DNA of 64,000 nt from JAGWBD01 sp965197455 (GTDB lineage Bacteria > Chloroflexota > Anaerolineae > Aggregatilineales > Phototrophicaceae), in NCBI GenBank assembly GCA_965197455.1, contig OZ240208.1:1860001-1924000 (forward strand), in the 5' to 3' direction. Position 1 is the stretch's first letter. Each line of letters opens with the position of its first letter. A program made the position numbers and the translations under genes. Positions 51,405 through 60,351 of the stretch are shown piece by piece. The notes under the pieces were generated by a model. It worked only from the letters and a program-made list of their open reading frames with translations, made no database searches and had not been told where the DNA came from.

Positions 51405-52772
51405 ATGACCACCAGACTCACCGGATTGCTGCTGTTGATCTTGTTGCTGTTACTGTCAGGATTGCCGCTTGCCGCGCAGGAAGTTGCGCTGCTGCAGAAA
51501 GCGGAAGTGATGATTGTACGCCCGGACAACGCGGCGCCGGCCTTCGCCTGCGCGGAGGAAGACTGCGAACGCCTGGCCCTGCTGCCCGCTGGCGCCAGCG
51601 TTGCCGTCGTCGGCCAGCTGGAGGGCCGTGAGCTTGAGGGCAGCACTTTGTGGCATGAAGTACTGCTGGACTGCCCTTGCTTCGATTACACAAGCAGAAA
51701 GTTGACAGACCTCCCGAACTCCAAAGACCCCAATTCGAACCGATGGTTTTTATGGTACCCCTACTGGTCGCCCGACAGTACGCGCATCGCCACCGTCGCC
51801 GCCAGCGACCTTTATGTCTGGGACGTGAACAGTGGTGAGTTGCTGGTGCACGAGCTACTGGATAAGGGCCCCTTGCAGCATATGGATATGTCGTGGTCGC
51901 CGGACGGCACGCGTATTGTTGCCGGAGGAGTTGCCTTTGCCGACGAGACCGTGAGCAGGAGTGTCCTGCTACTGCTGGACGCCGACGGACAGGCCAGCAC
52001 GCCCCTGGAGGAACAGGCCGGGGCGGTTTGGCACGTGGCCTGGTCGAATAACGGGACGCGCATCGCAACTGCTGGTACGGAGCTTCAAATCTGGGACGCG
52101 CAGCAGGGCTCCTTGCTGCTCACCATCGCTTCATCCTCCCACTTCGTGGAGTGGTCGCCCGATGATACGCGCATTGTCGCGAACAACCACAATGGCGGGC
52201 TGCAAGTGTGGGACGCGACCAGCGGTGAATTGCTCAGTTCCCTGGGCGGAGGCGATGCCGACCATATCCTGGCTGTGGCCTGGTCGCCCGACGGCGCGCG
52301 CATCGCCTACACCAGCTACGAAGTGACCGAACGCGCGTCTGACTACGATCTTGTCACCAGCAGCGCCCTGCGCCTCTGGGACGGGGTCGGCCATGATCAC
52401 CCTGAACCGCTGCTGGAGACAACAGACTGGGTGCACGATATTTCCTGGTCGCCCGACAGCCGTTTCCTTGTGACCCAGATCCGCGGAGCGATCATGATTC
52501 TGGACGCGGAGGACGGCCAGGTACGCGCCAGCCTGACGCCAATTGTCACTCCCTACAACCGGGACCAGGACGACGATAGCTTTCTGATGAGCTTCGCGGA
52601 CTGGTCGCCGGACGGGAAGCATATCGCAGCCACCGGTCAGGCTTATTCCCAGGAGCAATTCGGGCTCCGTCCAGTGGCTCTGATTTGGGACCTGACGCTC
52701 GTGCCTGTGGGGCCACAGCGCGCCTTCATCCACAGCAGCCGGCTTGCGGCCGCAGCGTCTGGCGACGACTGA
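51405..52772 (+). CDS. Secreted SH3b protein with inserted WD40 propeller, paralog 2
   Basis: This 455-residue protein has the same plan as paralog 1: signal peptide (LTGLLLLILLLLLSGLPLAA), SH3b first part with FACAEEDCERLALLPAGAS and LWHEVLLDCPCFDY, seven WD40-like blades, and a closing strand QRAFIHSSRLA. ATG 51405 follows AAGGAGAGG. It is the most diverged of the three in its N-terminal few residues and promoter block. Confidence 0.8.
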   Translation: MTTRLTGLLLLILLLLLSGLPLAAQEVALLQKAEVMIVRPDNAAPAFACAEEDCERLALLPAGASVAVVGQLEGRELEGSTLWHEVLLDCPCFDYTSRKLTDLPNSKDPNSNRWFLWYPYWSPDSTRIATVAASDLYVWDVNSGELLVHELLDKGPLQHMDMSWSPDGTRIVAGGVAFADETVSRSVLLLLDADGQASTPLEEQAGAVWHVAWSNNGTRIATAGTELQIWDAQQGSLLLTIASSSHFVEWSPDDTRIVANNHNGGLQVWDATSGELLSSLGGGDADHILAVAWSPDGARIAYTSYEVTERASDYDLVTSSALRLWDGVGHDHPEPLLETTDWVHDISWSPDSRFLVTQIRGAIMILDAEDGQVRASLTPIVTPYNRDQDDDSFLMSFADWSPDGKHIAATGQAYSQEQFGLRPVALIWDLTLVPVGPQRAFIHSSRLAAAASGDD

Positions 52773-52804
52773 AGCAGTATCAGCGCGAGTCAACCGGTCC
52801 AGGC

Positions 52805-52863
52805 GCGGGCGTCTTGGCCCCGAATTCTGTCATACAATGACATGACAGAGACGCAGCAATGCG
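52805..52863 (+). repeat. Conserved upstream block of the WD40 paralogs, copy 3
   Basis: This is a close copy of 49922-49980, with the palindrome TGTCATACAATGACA intact at 52828-52842. Confidence 0.65.
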
Positions 52864-52874
52864 AGGGGGCACTT

Positions 52875-54245
52875 ATGGTCTCCGGACTCGTGAGACTGCT
52901 GTTGCTGACCGTGTCGTCGCTGCTGGTGACAGGACTGCCGCTGGCCGCACAGGAGACGCTGCTGGTGAAGCCGGGAGCTGCGGCGCCGGCCTTCGTCTGT
53001 GTTGAGGAAGACTGCGCGCGCCTGGCCTGGCTGCCCGCTGGCGCCAGCGTTGCCGTCGTCGGCCAGCTGGAGGGCCGTGAGCTTGAGGGCAGCACCCGGT
53101 GGCACGAGGTTCTGCTGGACTGCCCCTGCTTCGATTATGAACGTAAAAGTCTGACAGACATCCCGTATACCAAAGACCCGGATCAGGACAGGTGGTATTC
53201 GTGGCACCTCAACTGGTCGCCGGACAGCAGCCGTATCGCTACCGTCGCCGGCAGCGTCCTGCATGTCTGGGATGCAACCAGCGGCGAGCGCCTGGTGAAA
53301 GAGCCGCTGGACATCTTCCATGCGTACCTCATGGCCTGGTCACCCGATGGCACGCGTATCGTTGCAGGAGGGGGCGTTCAATTTGAGGAAGGCAACGAGC
53401 CCCGCTACGAGCCGGAGCGCAACTTGCTGATCGTGGGCGCCGATGGACGCTTCCCTGCGCCCCTGACCGGGCAGGACAAGGGAGTCTGGCAAGTGGCCTG
53501 GTCGCACGACGGGACGCGCATCGCTGCTGCCGGCGACGAGCTGCGCATTTGGGACGCGCAGCGAGACGACACCCTGCTCATCATCGAAACTTTCGCCACG
53601 AGTGTAGCCTGGTCGCCCGACGATCGGCGCCTCGCCCTGATAGAGTATGACGATGAAGATGAATCCAACAAATTGCGCCTGCGCGACGCGCTCGGCGGCG
53701 CTGTGCTCGCTTCTCCGGACATGGATGCCAACACATATTTCGGCCGCGTCGCCTGGGCACCGGATGGCGTTCGCATTGCCTACGCCATCTTCAACGTGAT
53801 CGAGAGGGAGAATGACAGCGGCCTCATCACCGGCAGCGCCCTGAACATCTGGGACGGATCCGACCGGAATCCCCCTGTGCCCCTGTTCGAATCGCAGGAC
53901 TGGATCTCCGATCTGGACTGGTCGCCGGGCAGTCGCTTCCTGGTGACCTCGATTCGCGGCGGGGTCCAGGTGCTGGATGCGGGCGACGGGCATATCGTCG
54001 CCAGTCTGATTCCCGAGTTGAAACCGTACTCCGGAGAACGGGAAGAAGCAATCTACTTTATTGAGCATGTGGACTGGTCACCCGACGGCAGGCGCATCGC
54101 CGCCTCCGGGATCTCTTCGGGCATGAGGCTGAGCGAGATGCGTTCGGCGGCACTGGTGTGGGACCTGACGCTCATCCCGGACGGGCCACAGCGCGCCTTC
54201 ATCCACAGCAGCCGGCTCACGGCTGATACTCACGCCGAGGACTGA
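52875..54245 (+). CDS. Secreted SH3b protein with inserted WD40 propeller, paralog 3
   Basis: This 456-residue protein has a signal peptide (LVRLLLLTVSSLLVTGLPLAA), an SH3b first part almost identical to paralog 1 (VKPGAAAPAFVCVEEDCARL), seven blades (LNWSPDSSRIATV to VDWSPDGRRIAASG), and the terminal strand QRAFIHSSRLT. ATG 52875 is chosen so that the signal peptide begins the protein; the frame is open a little further up. The near-identical N-terminus and variable blades suggest diversification of the binding surface. Confidence 0.8.
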   Translation: MVSGLVRLLLLTVSSLLVTGLPLAAQETLLVKPGAAAPAFVCVEEDCARLAWLPAGASVAVVGQLEGRELEGSTRWHEVLLDCPCFDYERKSLTDIPYTKDPDQDRWYSWHLNWSPDSSRIATVAGSVLHVWDATSGERLVKEPLDIFHAYLMAWSPDGTRIVAGGGVQFEEGNEPRYEPERNLLIVGADGRFPAPLTGQDKGVWQVAWSHDGTRIAAAGDELRIWDAQRDDTLLIIETFATSVAWSPDDRRLALIEYDDEDESNKLRLRDALGGAVLASPDMDANTYFGRVAWAPDGVRIAYAIFNVIERENDSGLITGSALNIWDGSDRNPPVPLFESQDWISDLDWSPGSRFLVTSIRGGVQVLDAGDGHIVASLIPELKPYSGEREEAIYFIEHVDWSPDGRRIAASGISSGMRLSEMRSAALVWDLTLIPDGPQRAFIHSSRLTADTHAED

Positions 54246-54262
54246 GTCCATATCCATCACAG

Positions 54263-54314
54263 GCCAATTGGCTTGACCGGCCGTGCGGCGTCTGTTTAGA
54301 ATGAACCTCGTTCA
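54263..54314 (+). promoter_or_regulatory. Promoter and candidate operators of the ABC exporter
   Basis: A -35 TTGACC (54273-54278) and -10 TAGAAT (54297-54302) are spaced by 18 bases. A perfect palindrome GCCAATTGGC (54263-54272) abuts the -35, and an inverted repeat TGAAC-CTC-GTTCA (54302-54314) abuts the -10. The two repeats bracket the promoter as repressor sites would. Confidence 0.55.
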
Positions 54315-54380
54315 CCCGCCCGACCCCCACGTTCGGAAGGAGAAGCCAGCGTCAGCCGTATTGTCTGGCTGACCGGCGCC

Positions 54381-54443
54381 ATGACAGCAGACATTCCCTG
54401 TACTTCGCATCCCCTGTTAACGCGGGACGATCGGCCAGTATGA
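54381..54443 (+). CDS. Possible 20-residue leader peptide
   Basis: A short frame begins at ATG 54381 and ends at TGA 54441-54443, overlapping the exporter ATG as ATGA. It has no strong ribosome site, but its stop-start overlap could couple translation of the exporter. Support is weak. Confidence 0.25.
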   Translation: MTADIPCTSHPLLTRDDRPV

Positions 54444-56233
54444 TCGTTCCCCGCCTCGAACAGTACCGTCACGTTCTCGTCAACTACATGTTTCCCTGGC
54501 GAACTCGCGTGCTGCTGCTGACGCTGATGCTCTTCACCAGCATCGGCCTGCAGCTGGTCAACCCGCTGATTCTGCGCTGCTTCATCGACACGGCCACCGG
54601 CAGCGCCTGCGAGCCGGCGCTGCCCGATTTGCTGTGGCCCACGCCCGACCCCGTCCACAATCAGCTGCTGCTGGTGGCGCTGTTCTTCATGCTGGTGGCA
54701 GTGCTGCAGCAGGCCGTCTCGGTGGGCGCCGTCTACTACGGCGAGGATGTCGGCTGGAAGGCCACCAACAAACTGCGCTCGGACCTGGCCAGGCATTGCC
54801 TGAGCCTGGACATGACCTTTCATAACCAGCGTACGCCAGGCGAAATGATCGAGCGCGTCGACAGCGACGTGACGCAGATCGCCAATTTCTTCTCGCAATT
54901 CGTCGTCATCGTCCTCGCCAATATTCTGCTGCTGGCGGGCGTGGTCACCATGCTCTTCCTCGTGAACACGCTGATGGGCGTGGTCATGGCTTTCTATGCG
55001 CTCTTCACCCTGTGGGCGCTCAACCGCGTACGCAGCCTGGCCATCCCCTCCTGGGGCACAGCGCGCGAGGCCAGCGCCAGTTTCTACGGCTTTCTTGAGG
55101 AGCAGCTCTCCGGCACCGAAGACACGCGCTCCAGCGGCGCCGTCCCCTGGACGCTGCGCAACTTCGCGCGTCTGATGTACACGCGTCTGAAAACCGAGCA
55201 GAAGGCCGGCATCATGAACGCGGGCATCTTCGGCATCGTGGCCGCCTGCGCCATTCTGGGCATCGGCATCTCGATAGTGATGGGTTACCTGCTCTACAAT
55301 CAGGGACTCATCACGCTGGGCACGGTATTCCTCTTCCTGACCTATACACACAGCCTCATCCGACCCATGCGCGAGCTGACCATGCAGATCCAGGAGCTGC
55401 AAAAGGCCGGCGCCGGCATCGGCCGCGTCAACGAGCTGCTCGACATCCAGACCAAAATCGAGGAAGGCGCCGGCGTGCCGGTGCCGCCGGGCCCGCTCAA
55501 CGTCGAGTTCGACGACGTCACATTCGCCTACAACGACGACGAGGTCGTGCTGCAAAACGTGGACTTCCGGCTCGAGCCGGGCAAGGTGCTGGGCTTGCTG
55601 GGGCGCACCGGCAGCGGCAAGACGACCATCAGCCGCCTGCTCTTCCGCCTCTACGACCCCGTCAGCGGCTGCGTGCGCCTGGGCGGCACTGACCTGCGCG
55701 AGGCCTCGTTGCATCAGTTGCGCCAGCGCATCGGCATCGTCACCCAGGACGTACAGCTCTTCCGCGCCTCCGTGCGCAACAACCTGACTTTCTTCGACGA
55801 CAGCATTCCCGATGAGCGCATCCTCGAAGCCATTCAGGACCTCGGCCTCGGCCCCTGGCTGGCGCAGCTGCCGGAGGGTCTGGACACGCGCATCGATTCC
55901 GGCGGCCGGGGCCTCTCCGCCGGCGAGGCGCAGCTGCTGGCCTTCACGCGCGTCTTCCTCAAGGACCCCGGCCTCGTCATCCTCGACGAAGCCTCATCGC
56001 GCCTGGACCCGGTCACCGAGCACCGCATCGAGCGCGCCATCGACAAGCTGCTGCACCAGCGCAGCGGCATCATCGTGGCGCATCGCCTCGCCACCGTGCA
56101 GCGCACTGACGAAATCATGGTGATCGACTACGGCCACATCATCGAACATGACAGCCGCGCCCGACTCGCCGCAAATCCGGACTCGCGCTTCGCGCAACTG
56201 CTGCGCACCGGGCTGGAGGAAGCGCTGGCATGA
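54440..56233 (+). CDS. ABC exporter half-transporter, subunit A
   Basis: This 597-residue type IV (MsbA-like) half-transporter has six membrane helices (about 20-320) followed by an ATPase domain. It shows Walker A GRTGSGKTT (388-396), Q-loop IVTQDVQLF, an altered signature LSAGE (492-496), Walker B VILDEASS with catalytic Glu517, and switch His548. Its start is overlapped by a tiny upstream frame. It overlaps the next half-transporter by 4 bases. Together they should form a heterodimer exporting a lipid, peptide or drug. Confidence 0.93.
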   Translation: MIVPRLEQYRHVLVNYMFPWRTRVLLLTLMLFTSIGLQLVNPLILRCFIDTATGSACEPALPDLLWPTPDPVHNQLLLVALFFMLVAVLQQAVSVGAVYYGEDVGWKATNKLRSDLARHCLSLDMTFHNQRTPGEMIERVDSDVTQIANFFSQFVVIVLANILLLAGVVTMLFLVNTLMGVVMAFYALFTLWALNRVRSLAIPSWGTAREASASFYGFLEEQLSGTEDTRSSGAVPWTLRNFARLMYTRLKTEQKAGIMNAGIFGIVAACAILGIGISIVMGYLLYNQGLITLGTVFLFLTYTHSLIRPMRELTMQIQELQKAGAGIGRVNELLDIQTKIEEGAGVPVPPGPLNVEFDDVTFAYNDDEVVLQNVDFRLEPGKVLGLLGRTGSGKTTISRLLFRLYDPVSGCVRLGGTDLREASLHQLRQRIGIVTQDVQLFRASVRNNLTFFDDSIPDERILEAIQDLGLGPWLAQLPEGLDTRIDSGGRGLSAGEAQLLAFTRVFLKDPGLVILDEASSRLDPVTEHRIERAIDKLLHQRSGIIVAHRLATVQRTDEIMVIDYGHIIEHDSRARLAANPDSRFAQLLRTGLEEALA

Positions 56234-58041
56234 AAGACTGGCAGATCGTCCTGGAATTGATCCGCTTCCGGCCCCTCCTCTTCGCCTTCACAGTGCTCTT
56301 CGCCACCCTTGGCCAGCTGGCACAGCAGGCGCCGGCTCTGGTCACGCGCGAATTCCTGAACGGCCTGACGGGCAGCGCCCAGGTCCAGCTCGACCTGTGG
56401 GCCATGGTCGCCCTGCTGGTCATGTCCGGCCTGGCCGAAATCACCGTGCGCTTTGGCGTGACCTGGACGCGCGTGACTTTTCAGTTCACCGTTATGGCGC
56501 TGATGCGCCAGAACGTCTTCCGCCACGTCCTGCGCCAGCCGGGCGCGCGCCCCATGCCCACCTCACCCGGCGAATCGATCAGTCGCTTCGGCGGCGACCT
56601 GGACGAGATCGGGATGTTTTTCCGCCTGCTGGAGATGCTGATCGGCTTAAGCATCGCCTCGCTGGTGGCCATCTACATCATGGTGAGCATCAACCCGCTC
56701 ATCGCCGTGGTGGCCTTCACGCCGCTGGTGCTGGTCGCGCTCATCGCCAACCTGACGCACCAGCGCGTGCAGTACTACCGCAGGCTGCGCCGCAGCGCCG
56801 CAGCGCGCGTGGTCGGCTTCGTGGCCGAGACCTTCGGCGCCGCCCAGAGCGTCAAGGTGGCCGGCAGCGAAGAGCCAATCGTGCGCGAGTTTGAGCGCCT
56901 GAACGAGGTGCGGCGCAAGGCTGCGATCAAGGATCGCGTCTTCGAGGAGGTCCAGCGTTCCACCTATTACAACGCCGTCAACATCGGCACCGGCATCGTG
57001 CTGATCCTCTCCGCCGGCGTCATGCGCGAGGGCACCTTCACCCTGGGCGACTTCGCACTCTTCATCTTTTACCTGGAGCGCATCACGCAGTTCATGCGCA
57101 TGTTCGGCATGTCGCTGTCGCGCTACAAACAAATTGGCATCTCCATCGACCGCGTGGAATGGCTGCTGGGCGGGGCGCCGCGCAAGATCATGGTCGAGCA
57201 CACCCCGGTCTGGCTGGATGGCAGCCTGCCGGAGATTCCGCAGGTGTCCGTGAACGAGGATGATCGCCTGCACGCGCTCGAGATCGACGGCCTGGCGTAT
57301 CAACACCCAGGCAGCAAGAACGGCATCGACAACATCAACCTGCGCCTCGAGCGCGGCTCCTTCACCGTGGTCACCGGGCGCATCGGCTCCGGCAAGACCA
57401 CGCTGCTGCGCACGCTGCAGGGCCTGCTGCCACCGGACCGCGGCGAGATTCGCTGGAACGGCGAGAGAGTTGAACACCTGGCAGATTTCTTCGTGCCACC
57501 GCACACCGCCTACACGCCCCAGGTGCCGCGGCTCTTCAGCGACCCGCTGCGCAACAACATCCTGATGGGCATCCCCGAAGACACAGCCAACATCCCGGGA
57601 GCCATCCGTTCCGCCGTGATGGAACGGGACCTGAAGGAACTCGACGAAGGCCTCGACACCCTGGTGGGGCCGCGCGGTGTGCGTCTCAGCGGCGGCCAGA
57701 TGCAACGCACCGCCGCCTCGCGCATGTTCGTGCGCGAGCCGGAGCTGCTGATCTTCGACGATCTCTCCAGCGCGCTGGACGTGGAGACCGAGCAGAAGCT
57801 CTGGAACCGCGTCTTCTCAAGGGACGACGCCACCTGCCTCGCCGTCTCGCACCGCAAGGCCGCCCTGCGCCGCGCCGACCAGATCATCGTGATGAAGGAT
57901 GGGCACATCCACGCCCAGGGCAGTCTTGACGACCTGCTGCAGCAATGCAACGAGATGCGGCGCCTGTGGGAAGGCGACGTCAGCGAGGAAGTCAGCGAGA
58001 CCGTGACAGCAGACGCGCCTCAGCCCGCCAGCCCGCACTGA
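56230..58041 (+). CDS. ABC exporter half-transporter, subunit B
   Basis: This 603-residue partner of subunit A has the same layout. It has Walker A GRIGSGKTT (383-391), a standard signature LSGGQ (486-490), and Walker B LLIFDDLSS, where Asp511 replaces the catalytic Glu; switch His541 is present. In the heterodimer the site built from A's Walker B and B's signature is canonical, while the other (B's Walker B and A's LSAGE) is degenerate. This is the classical asymmetric arrangement. The stop is 22 bases from the convergent pstB stop. Confidence 0.93.
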   Translation: MKDWQIVLELIRFRPLLFAFTVLFATLGQLAQQAPALVTREFLNGLTGSAQVQLDLWAMVALLVMSGLAEITVRFGVTWTRVTFQFTVMALMRQNVFRHVLRQPGARPMPTSPGESISRFGGDLDEIGMFFRLLEMLIGLSIASLVAIYIMVSINPLIAVVAFTPLVLVALIANLTHQRVQYYRRLRRSAAARVVGFVAETFGAAQSVKVAGSEEPIVREFERLNEVRRKAAIKDRVFEEVQRSTYYNAVNIGTGIVLILSAGVMREGTFTLGDFALFIFYLERITQFMRMFGMSLSRYKQIGISIDRVEWLLGGAPRKIMVEHTPVWLDGSLPEIPQVSVNEDDRLHALEIDGLAYQHPGSKNGIDNINLRLERGSFTVVTGRIGSGKTTLLRTLQGLLPPDRGEIRWNGERVEHLADFFVPPHTAYTPQVPRLFSDPLRNNILMGIPEDTANIPGAIRSAVMERDLKELDEGLDTLVGPRGVRLSGGQMQRTAASRMFVREPELLIFDDLSSALDVETEQKLWNRVFSRDDATCLAVSHRKAALRRADQIIVMKDGHIHAQGSLDDLLQQCNEMRRLWEGDVSEEVSETVTADAPQPASPH

Positions 58042-58063
58042 ACTTCAGGCAGGCACCGACGCT

Positions 58064-58882
58064 TTAGCCGAAACGGCCGGAGAGGTAGTCCGCGGTTTCC
58101 TGGTGTTGCGGCTCGTCAAAGAGGCGCTGCGTCGGCCCGAACTCGACCAGCTCGCCCCAGCGCAGTTCCATGCCACCCTGCTCCCGCTTGCGGATGTTGA
58201 AGAAGGCCGTGAAGTCCGAGACGCGGATCGCCTGCTGCATGTTGTGGGTGACGATGACGATGGTGTAGTCCTGCACCAGCTGGCGCAGCAGCTCTTCAAT
58301 ACGCCGGGTGGCAATGGGGTCCAGCGCCGAGCAGGGCTCATCCATCAGGATGACCTCGGGCTCGATGGCGATGGCGCGCGCGATACACAGGCGCTGCTGC
58401 TGCCCGCCTGACAGCTCCAGGCCGGAGCGTTTGTGCAGGTCGTGTTGCACCTCGTCCCACAGCGACGCCTGCTGCAGGCTGTGTTCGACGATTGTGGCCA
58501 GTTCCTTGCGGTTGCGAATGCCCAGCAGACGGGGCCCGTAGGCGACGTTGTCGAAAATCGACTTGGGAAAGGGGTTGGGCTTCTGGAAGACCATGCCGAT
58601 GCGCCGGCGCAGCTCCACCGGGTCGATGTCCTCGTCGTACAGGTTCTGCCCCTGATAAGAGATGCTGCCCTGCACGCGCGCATTCGGCACGAGGTCGTTC
58701 ATGCGGTTGATAGCGCGCAGCACGCTGCTCTTGCCACAGCCCGAAGGCCCGATAAAGGCGGTAATGCGCCGCGGCTGAATGCGCAGCGACACATCGCGCA
58801 CGGCACAGGCATCACCGTACCAGATGCTCATTTGCTCGATGCCCAGTTCGTCCTGCTGCGTGGTCGTGACCGTTTCGGTCAT
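58064..58882 (-). CDS. pstB: Phosphate ABC transporter ATP-binding protein
   Basis: This 272-residue PstB has Walker A GPSGCGKSS, the PstB-typical LRAINRMNDLVPNARVQG, the Q-loop region GMVFQKPNPFPKSIFDNVAYG, signature LSGGQQQRLCIARA and Walker B VILMDEPCSALDP. It powers phosphate uptake with PstA and PstC. Its start overlaps the pstA stop (ATGA). No phoU follows, unlike in many pst operons. Confidence 0.97.
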   Translation of the reverse strand: MTETVTTTQQDELGIEQMSIWYGDACAVRDVSLRIQPRRITAFIGPSGCGKSSVLRAINRMNDLVPNARVQGSISYQGQNLYDEDIDPVELRRRIGMVFQKPNPFPKSIFDNVAYGPRLLGIRNRKELATIVEHSLQQASLWDEVQHDLHKRSGLELSGGQQQRLCIARAIAIEPEVILMDEPCSALDPIATRRIEELLRQLVQDYTIVIVTHNMQQAIRVSDFTAFFNIRKREQGGMELRWGELVEFGPTQRLFDEPQHQETADYLSGRFG

Positions 58883-60351
58883 ACGGTTCTTCGCGCCCTT
58901 GAGCTGTAGCGGTTACGCAGAATGATAGCGCTGGCATTGAGCGTCAGCAGCAGGACCAGTAACACAATGATGGTGGCGGCCGCGACGTCCTGAAAGCCTG
59001 CGCGCGGGTCGGCCGTCCAGCGAAAGATCTGGATCGGCAGCACGGTGAAGCGGGAGAAGGGGCTGTCCGGGTCGATGAAAATGGTCGTCGCTGCGCCGAC
59101 CACGACCAGCGGCGCCGTCTCGCCAATCGCGCGCGAAACGGACAGGATGACGCCGGTCAACATGCCGGGCATGGCCACCGGCAGTACCTGGCGCGCAATC
59201 GTCTGCAGCCGGGTGGCGCCCAGACCGTAGCTGCCCTCGCGCAGCGACCGGGGCACGGCGCGAATGGCTTCCTGGGCGTTGATGATGATGATCGGCAGGA
59301 TCAGCAGCGCCATTGTGAGGCCGGCGGAGAGGACAGTGCGCCCGTCCGAGGCTGCCACACCGGCCAGGCGTCCACTGGTCAGCGGTTCCAGCGCGCGCAC
59401 GAAAACGGCCAGGCCGAGGATGCCGTAAATGATGGAGGGCACGCCGGCCAGGTTGCGGATGTTGGTCTCGATGAAGCTGTTGAGCAGGCGCAGGTAACGC
59501 CGGTCACCGGCGTCGCGCGCGTACTCCTCGAGGTAGATGGCCGCGCCCAGCCCCAGCGGCAGCGACACCGTGATCGCAATCAGCAGCATCCAGAGTGTGC
59601 CCAGCAGCGCCACGCGGATGCCGCTGGTCAACGCCTGGCTGGAACCGGGCGAGCGCAGGAAATCCGCATTCAGCCAGGAGCGGAACTCGAGGCGCGCCTG
59701 CGGGAAGTCCTGCACGGCGCGCGCGCGAATTTCATCCTGACGCAGCAGCGACTCGAACAGGTTCCAGCTTTCCAGCAGCTCAACCTGCACGATGTCCGAA
59801 TAGGCCAGTTGCAGCAAGCGCGCAGGCGCCACGTTCAGTTCCAGCAGCAGGGCGATGTCCGCCCTGGCGCGGGCGTCCCGTTCGGCGCGCACCACCTCCG
59901 GCGGCAGCCGCAGTTCAAAGAGCGTGCGCTCCGACCACTCCGGCGGGAAGTGCTGGCCGCTGGCCAGGGCCTGGCCGACGGTCAGGTTGCGCAGGGCAGC
60001 AGGCGGCAGCGCGGTCTGCGCGACCTCATCAAGGAAGAGCGTGAAGAGGCGGTCGGTGCTGACGTAATGGCGGCCTTCTTCATCCTGCAGGTCGCGGGCG
60101 AGGTTGGCCAGTTCGTCCGCTCCCTGTTGCTGCAGGCCGCGCCCGTCCGCGCTGACCAGGCTGGCCGGGTCGACGACGTTAACGACGGCGACGGTGCCGA
60201 AGGCGTCATCGACGATTTTGAGCAGCAGGATGAACAGCGCCAGGGCCGCGAGAGCCACACAGGTCTGGTAGAGCCGCGCCCAAAGGCGGCTGAAACGCTT
60301 GCGTCGCCGCAGGTTGCCCACCTTGCGCACTGTTGTCACAGTGGAGGCCAT
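58879..60351 (-). CDS. pstA: Phosphate ABC transporter permease PstA with large external insert
   Basis: This 490-residue permease is about 200 residues longer than typical PstA. After the first helix (TCVALAALALFILLLKIV) a charged, helical, extracytoplasmic region of roughly 185 residues intervenes (about 55-240, e.g. ALPPAALRNLTVGQALASGQ). The normal core then follows: LPLGLGAAIYLEEYA, NLAGVPSIIYGILGL, the EAA loop AVPRSLREGSYGLGATRLQT and SRAIGETAPL. It overlaps pstC by one base. Confidence 0.93.
   Translation of the reverse strand: MASTVTTVRKVGNLRRRKRFSRLWARLYQTCVALAALALFILLLKIVDDAFGTVAVVNVVDPASLVSADGRGLQQQGADELANLARDLQDEEGRHYVSTDRLFTLFLDEVAQTALPPAALRNLTVGQALASGQHFPPEWSERTLFELRLPPEVVRAERDARARADIALLLELNVAPARLLQLAYSDIVQVELLESWNLFESLLRQDEIRARAVQDFPQARLEFRSWLNADFLRSPGSSQALTSGIRVALLGTLWMLLIAITVSLPLGLGAAIYLEEYARDAGDRRYLRLLNSFIETNIRNLAGVPSIIYGILGLAVFVRALEPLTSGRLAGVAASDGRTVLSAGLTMALLILPIIIINAQEAIRAVPRSLREGSYGLGATRLQTIARQVLPVAMPGMLTGVILSVSRAIGETAPLVVVGAATTIFIDPDSPFSRFTVLPIQIFRWTADPRAGFQDVAAATIIVLLVLLLTLNASAIILRNRYSSRARRTV

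Noticed and set aside
54296..55714. Long reverse frame opposite the ABC exporter
   Set aside because: Antisense shadow; composition dominated by Ala, His, Asp, Gln and Arg without motifs.
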